Below, one piece after another: positions 61,085 through 64,000 of a stretch of 64,000 nt of DNA; position 1 is the stretch's first letter, and each line of letters opens with the position of its first letter. Source of the stretch: Gordonia terrae (GTDB taxonomy: Bacteria; Actinomycetota; Actinomycetes; Mycobacteriales; Mycobacteriaceae); NCBI RefSeq assembly GCF_001698225.1, contig NZ_CP016594.1, forward strand, positions 2,604,001 through 2,668,000, written 5' to 3'. The position numbers were made by a program, and so were the translations under genes. The notes under the pieces were generated by a model. That model saw only the letters and a list, made by a program, of their open reading frames with translations. It did no database searches and was not told where the DNA came from.

Positions 61085-63597
61085 TGAATCGGCCTTCCCG
61101 GTCGACCGTCAACGGATGGGACGTTCTGTCTCTCGACGACGCAGCCAACAAGCTCGATACCGCCGTTTCGCTGTTGTTGAGACAGACGCAGAAAATGGTC
61201 GACGCACCAATGATCGCAGGTGACTCGCAGGCATGGGTGGGTGCATCTCAACGCGGGTGCGAAAGTCGAACGCAGTCGGACCGTACGGAGATCAACAAGA
61301 TCGGTACCGAACTCTCTGCAGCGGCGAATGTCCTACGGAACACTTCGACGGCAATCAGCGCCAACCGCAATGTTGCGCTGACCCGGTCGTTGGCACTGGA
61401 GATGGATCGTTTCGAGGTGCACGACGATTGGTCGGTCACCGACACCCGTGACTATTCGAGCGAGCTCAACGGTGTAGAAGCTGGGAGCGCCGCTGAAAGC
61501 AGCATTCTGTCCCAGCGAGCCGACCGAGCGACTGAGGCCACGAACGCAATGCTGTCCCTGCAAGGTCTCGCAGATCAGATGGGGGAGGACGACCGCAACG
61601 GTGCTCGCGCGCTCGCCATGGCGTTTGCCGGCGCCGACGCACACGCGCCCGTGACTTCGGCCTATTCACCCCAAACCGCCAAGGCCGACTGGCTCGCCAT
61701 CATGCAGGGAACGGCTACCGACGAACAGCGCGAGCGTTTCGCTCGCGCGACACAGCTGACGCCCGAGCAGCGCGGCGCGTTGGCCCGCGGGGACTATGCA
61801 GTGATCGCCAAGGAGCAACTCGATTACCTCAAGGCGTTCTATGAGGCGTCGGAGGGCGGAGTCGTGGGGCTGCCGCGCGGTCTGGACGCGCAGGCAACCT
61901 TCGGAGATCGCTTCGGGAGCGCGGAGTCGGACGTGCTGAAACGGCAATTCGCTGACGGCCTCTACCTTCTCGGCAATCCCCGGGTGCGGACAGAGCAGCG
62001 ACTCGAGCCGGGTTTCCTCGCTGGACCATTGCAGACCCTGGGCCTCACACCGCCGCAGAGGTTTGTGACCGGGGGCGTGAATGAGCTGCCCGCATCGGTC
62101 AAGGACCTGCTGACAAAGTCGGCGGTGTCGGAGCGGGATGTGTCGAGATCGATGACCTTGACCGGTCATTACGCCGACATCGAGAAGTACCACGAACTTC
62201 AGAAGTTGATGGATATCCTCGACCATCGGTCGATCGAGCCGGGACAAAGCAACCAACTCGGCAGTGACATCGACCGCGCCCTGATTTCGCGTGCCAGCGA
62301 GATCGCGGGGGGAGGAAATGGCAAGGATGCCTACAGCATCGGCGACGATGAGATCGCGCACGGCGATGTCGAGAAGCTTCTACGAAGAATGGTTGACAAC
62401 GCGGGCGGCGACCACATCGCTGTCCACGACGCGCTCATGGGCCGTCACGGTAGTGCGGCTCCGCTGGGTTCCATGCCCGAGGTCTTCGACCTGAACGGGA
62501 GAGCAAGCTCGTACGACGCTTCTGATGCGATGCGAAATCTGCTCACCTTCGATTGGTCGGATCAAGTCGACGCAAACGGAGTGGGAGTCGGCAGCAACGG
62601 GGTGAACAAACTGTTCAACTGGATGCCCGATGCCGCGATTCCGCACGATGGGAGTCTAGAGGCGATCGCCGAAAGTGAGCGAGCTGGTCATGTTGCGAGC
62701 GAGCTTGCACGAATATTCGCGGAGAACAGGACCGAACTCGTCGACATCGGTGACGACAAGCTCGCGATCGGCGAACTCAATCCCGAACTCACGCAGACCC
62801 TTGCCAAAGCTATCGCTCCATATACTCCGGAACTGGCCGGTGCGGATCCGGACATCTTTGGGACTTTGGGCACGTCATCTCTGGATTCCGCCTACGAGCT
62901 GAAATCGGTGTTTCAGGTCCTTGACTCGGATCCGGTAGCAGGGCGGATTTTCAACTCGATGGCAGCGATCCAAGTCGACCACATCCAGGAACTCTTCGGT
63001 GCAGATCCGACACGAGCATCGCTCGGTACTCTCGCAGGTCGAATCGAGGGTGCGATGACTGGGGGAATGCAGGCGCAGATCGACAACGATACGGAGGACA
63101 GTCGAAGCCACGCTGTCAAGGCCTATACCGAGCATGGTGCGATGTACGACAGCGGCAAGGCGTTGGTTTCGGCAGTGCCGGGCCTCGGCCCAATCGTGAA
63201 AGCCATTCTCGACGTGTCCGCGCCAGAGGCAAAGCTAGAGTTTGTGGGGCTCCCACCTGGGCAGGGCACCGGCAATGCGGAGCTGTCAGCTCTCGACAAC
63301 CAAGTCTTCAAGACCACGTCGACAGAGGCTCAATACGTCCAGATGTTGGAGGGCCATCTCCGTGCACATCCCGATCTCGTTGACGACCCGAGTTTCCGAC
63401 GAATGTTCACGGGCCAGGACGAAGCGTTCTTCGAAGGGGTGCGAGCAACCGGCAGATTCCCGGCAGACGTGAACCTGGCCAAGGTTCCAGAATTCATGTT
63501 GAACCTCCCGGGCGCCGAGATCGACAACTACAGCACCCTGTACGACCCGCAATTCGACCGTGCCAGGACAGCGACCGAGCATCGGGAGGGTTGGTGA
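61084..63597 (+). CDS. Large secretion-associated protein with WxG-like N-terminus
   Basis: The 837-residue protein opens with a helical hairpin of WXG100 size (about 15-100): DDAANKLDTAVSLLLRQTQK, the turn QAWVGASQR with a WxG at about 49-51, then SAAANVLRNTSTAISANRN. The rest is helical and acidic, possibly built of irregular TPR-like repeats, with no membrane helix or signal peptide. It fits large actinobacterial proteins annotated as TPR repeat region-containing, which occur beside EspC-like genes. I recognise no enzymatic motif, so a toxin activity is not supported. Codons are less G/C-biased than in rsmB, suggesting transfer. It is coupled to genes on both sides. Confidence 0.6.
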   Translation: MNRPSRSTVNGWDVLSLDDAANKLDTAVSLLLRQTQKMVDAPMIAGDSQAWVGASQRGCESRTQSDRTEINKIGTELSAAANVLRNTSTAISANRNVALTRSLALEMDRFEVHDDWSVTDTRDYSSELNGVEAGSAAESSILSQRADRATEATNAMLSLQGLADQMGEDDRNGARALAMAFAGADAHAPVTSAYSPQTAKADWLAIMQGTATDEQRERFARATQLTPEQRGALARGDYAVIAKEQLDYLKAFYEASEGGVVGLPRGLDAQATFGDRFGSAESDVLKRQFADGLYLLGNPRVRTEQRLEPGFLAGPLQTLGLTPPQRFVTGGVNELPASVKDLLTKSAVSERDVSRSMTLTGHYADIEKYHELQKLMDILDHRSIEPGQSNQLGSDIDRALISRASEIAGGGNGKDAYSIGDDEIAHGDVEKLLRRMVDNAGGDHIAVHDALMGRHGSAAPLGSMPEVFDLNGRASSYDASDAMRNLLTFDWSDQVDANGVGVGSNGVNKLFNWMPDAAIPHDGSLEAIAESERAGHVASELARIFAENRTELVDIGDDKLAIGELNPELTQTLAKAIAPYTPELAGADPDIFGTLGTSSLDSAYELKSVFQVLDSDPVAGRIFNSMAAIQVDHIQELFGADPTRASLGTLAGRIEGAMTGGMQAQIDNDTEDSRSHAVKAYTEHGAMYDSGKALVSAVPGLGPIVKAILDVSAPEAKLEFVGLPPGQGTGNAELSALDNQVFKTTSTEAQYVQMLEGHLRAHPDLVDDPSFRRMFTGQDEAFFEGVRATGRFPADVNLAKVPEFMLNLPGAEIDNYSTLYDPQFDRARTATEHREGW

Positions 63598-64000
63598 CTG
63601 TGGTCGTTCCACCACGCGCAGCCAGAACCGTCGTCGGGTTGTTCCTGGTCCTGGCAGTGCTTGTCACGTCAACCGGGTGTGGTCCCAACGATCCGCCTCT
63701 CCGGGAGTCGTCGTCGGTGGCATCGTCGGCGGATCATCTGCCGCCGCGGTACGACGTCACCTTCCGTTGGGCGCCGACCGATGTCGTCGACCTGCATGAA
63801 CCGACGGGCACCTTCGTGCGGGCCTTCGTCGAATCGTTTGAGTTGGCGTTCGCCGGTCGATCTCCGGAGTGGGGCTATCCGGGGTTCAGGGAGGCTGCAC
63901 CGGCGGACATCGACTCCCTCGTCGCTGGTCGGCTCGTGTCCCCGAGCTACTCGACGGACCTGGCCGGCACGTACTTCTTTCGTCCTCTCCGGCGCGAGGA
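63594..64000 (+). CDS. Lipoprotein of the secretion-associated cassette (3' end outside the window)
   Basis: The frame is open from GTG 63594 to the window end, giving 135 residues. The N-terminus is a lipoprotein signal peptide: basic PPRAARTVV, hydrophobic GLFLVLAVLVTS, and a slightly unusual lipobox STGC with the cysteine at residue 29. The mature part starts GPNDPPLRESSS, a disordered linker, then a segment with DVTFRWAPTDVVDLHEPTG. I do not recognise the family. The start overlaps the upstream stop by four bases, and GGGAGG (63584-63589) is close before it. It would anchor the cassette to the outer face of the cytoplasmic membrane. Confidence 0.65.
   Translation, partial: MTVVVPPRAARTVVGLFLVLAVLVTSTGCGPNDPPLRESSSVASSADHLPPRYDVTFRWAPTDVVDLHEPTGTFVRAFVESFELAFAGRSPEWGYPGFREAAPADIDSLVAGRLVSPSYSTDLAGTYFFRPLRRE

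Noticed and set aside
61084..63597. Polymorphic toxin assignment for the 837-residue protein
   Set aside because: The C-terminal part shows no nuclease, ADP-ribosyltransferase or other toxin motif, and no immunity-like gene follows; the next gene is a lipoprotein.

Overview
This window is chromosomal DNA from a high-GC actinobacterium of the order Mycobacteriales. Gordonia or a near relative fits best. The evidence is the strong G/C bias at third codon positions, frequent GTG starts, the lineage-specific nucleoid protein mIHF, a B-4DMT-type membrane protein, a helicase-dead PriA, and a gene order that follows two Mycobacterium tuberculosis blocks (ruvC to nusB, and pyrR to rsmB) joined here at about 42.9 kb. 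Most of the window is conserved housekeeping DNA. I see no rRNA, tRNA, insertion sequence, prophage or CRISPR array.

Layout: 1-5.5 kb holds the ruvC end, ruvA, ruvB, yajC, secD and secF (Holliday-junction processing and Sec export). 5.5-10.5 kb holds an orphan solute-binding lipoprotein, apt and the bifunctional (p)ppGpp enzyme rel, whose 3' end runs into a repeat-rich spacer. 10.7-13.8 kb holds a membrane-anchored cyclophilin, a metallo-beta-lactamase-fold hydrolase and hisS. 13.8-18.7 kb is a small accessory stretch: a TetR regulator divergent from an unknown gene plus a short-chain dehydrogenase, then a DUF885 protein and a zinc metallopeptidase. 18.8-20.6 kb is aspS. 20.7-27.8 kb is a coupled three-gene operon of transglutaminase-DUF2126, circularly permuted ATP-grasp fused to alpha-E, and a second transglutaminase, a predicted peptide-ligation and processing system of unknown product. 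28-30.5 kb holds an APH-like kinase and rarA. 30.7-40 kb holds alaS, ruvX, mltG, aroE, a small prepilin peptidase, aroC, aroK and aroB. 40-42.8 kb holds a small membrane protein, pepQ, efp and nusB.

42.9-51.9 kb is the pyrimidine operon pyrR-pyrB-pyrC-(PH-like membrane protein)-carA-carB-pyrF. All its genes overlap or touch except pyrC, which follows pyrB after 31 bp. Upstream of the TTG start of pyrR lies an RNA hairpin that fits the PyrR-binding consensus and whose lower stem contains the Shine-Dalgarno sequence. This is a clear translational feedback switch. 52.4-60.6 kb holds mihF (with a roughly 500-bp spacer upstream), gmk, rpoZ, coaBC, metK, priA, fmt and rsmB.

60.7-64 kb is the most unusual part. 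A coupled trio follows rsmB: a small EspC/WXG100-sized protein, an 837-residue protein with a WxG-like N-terminus, and a lipoprotein cut by the window end. It sits where M. tuberculosis has rpe, and its codons are visibly less GC-biased than those of its neighbours. It looks like an acquired type VII secretion-associated cassette. A second unusual theme is a family of short GC-rich repeats: tandem and inverted copies after rel, and one 34-bp element that occurs inside alaS and again, in a different reading frame, at the start of the pyr-operon membrane-protein gene.
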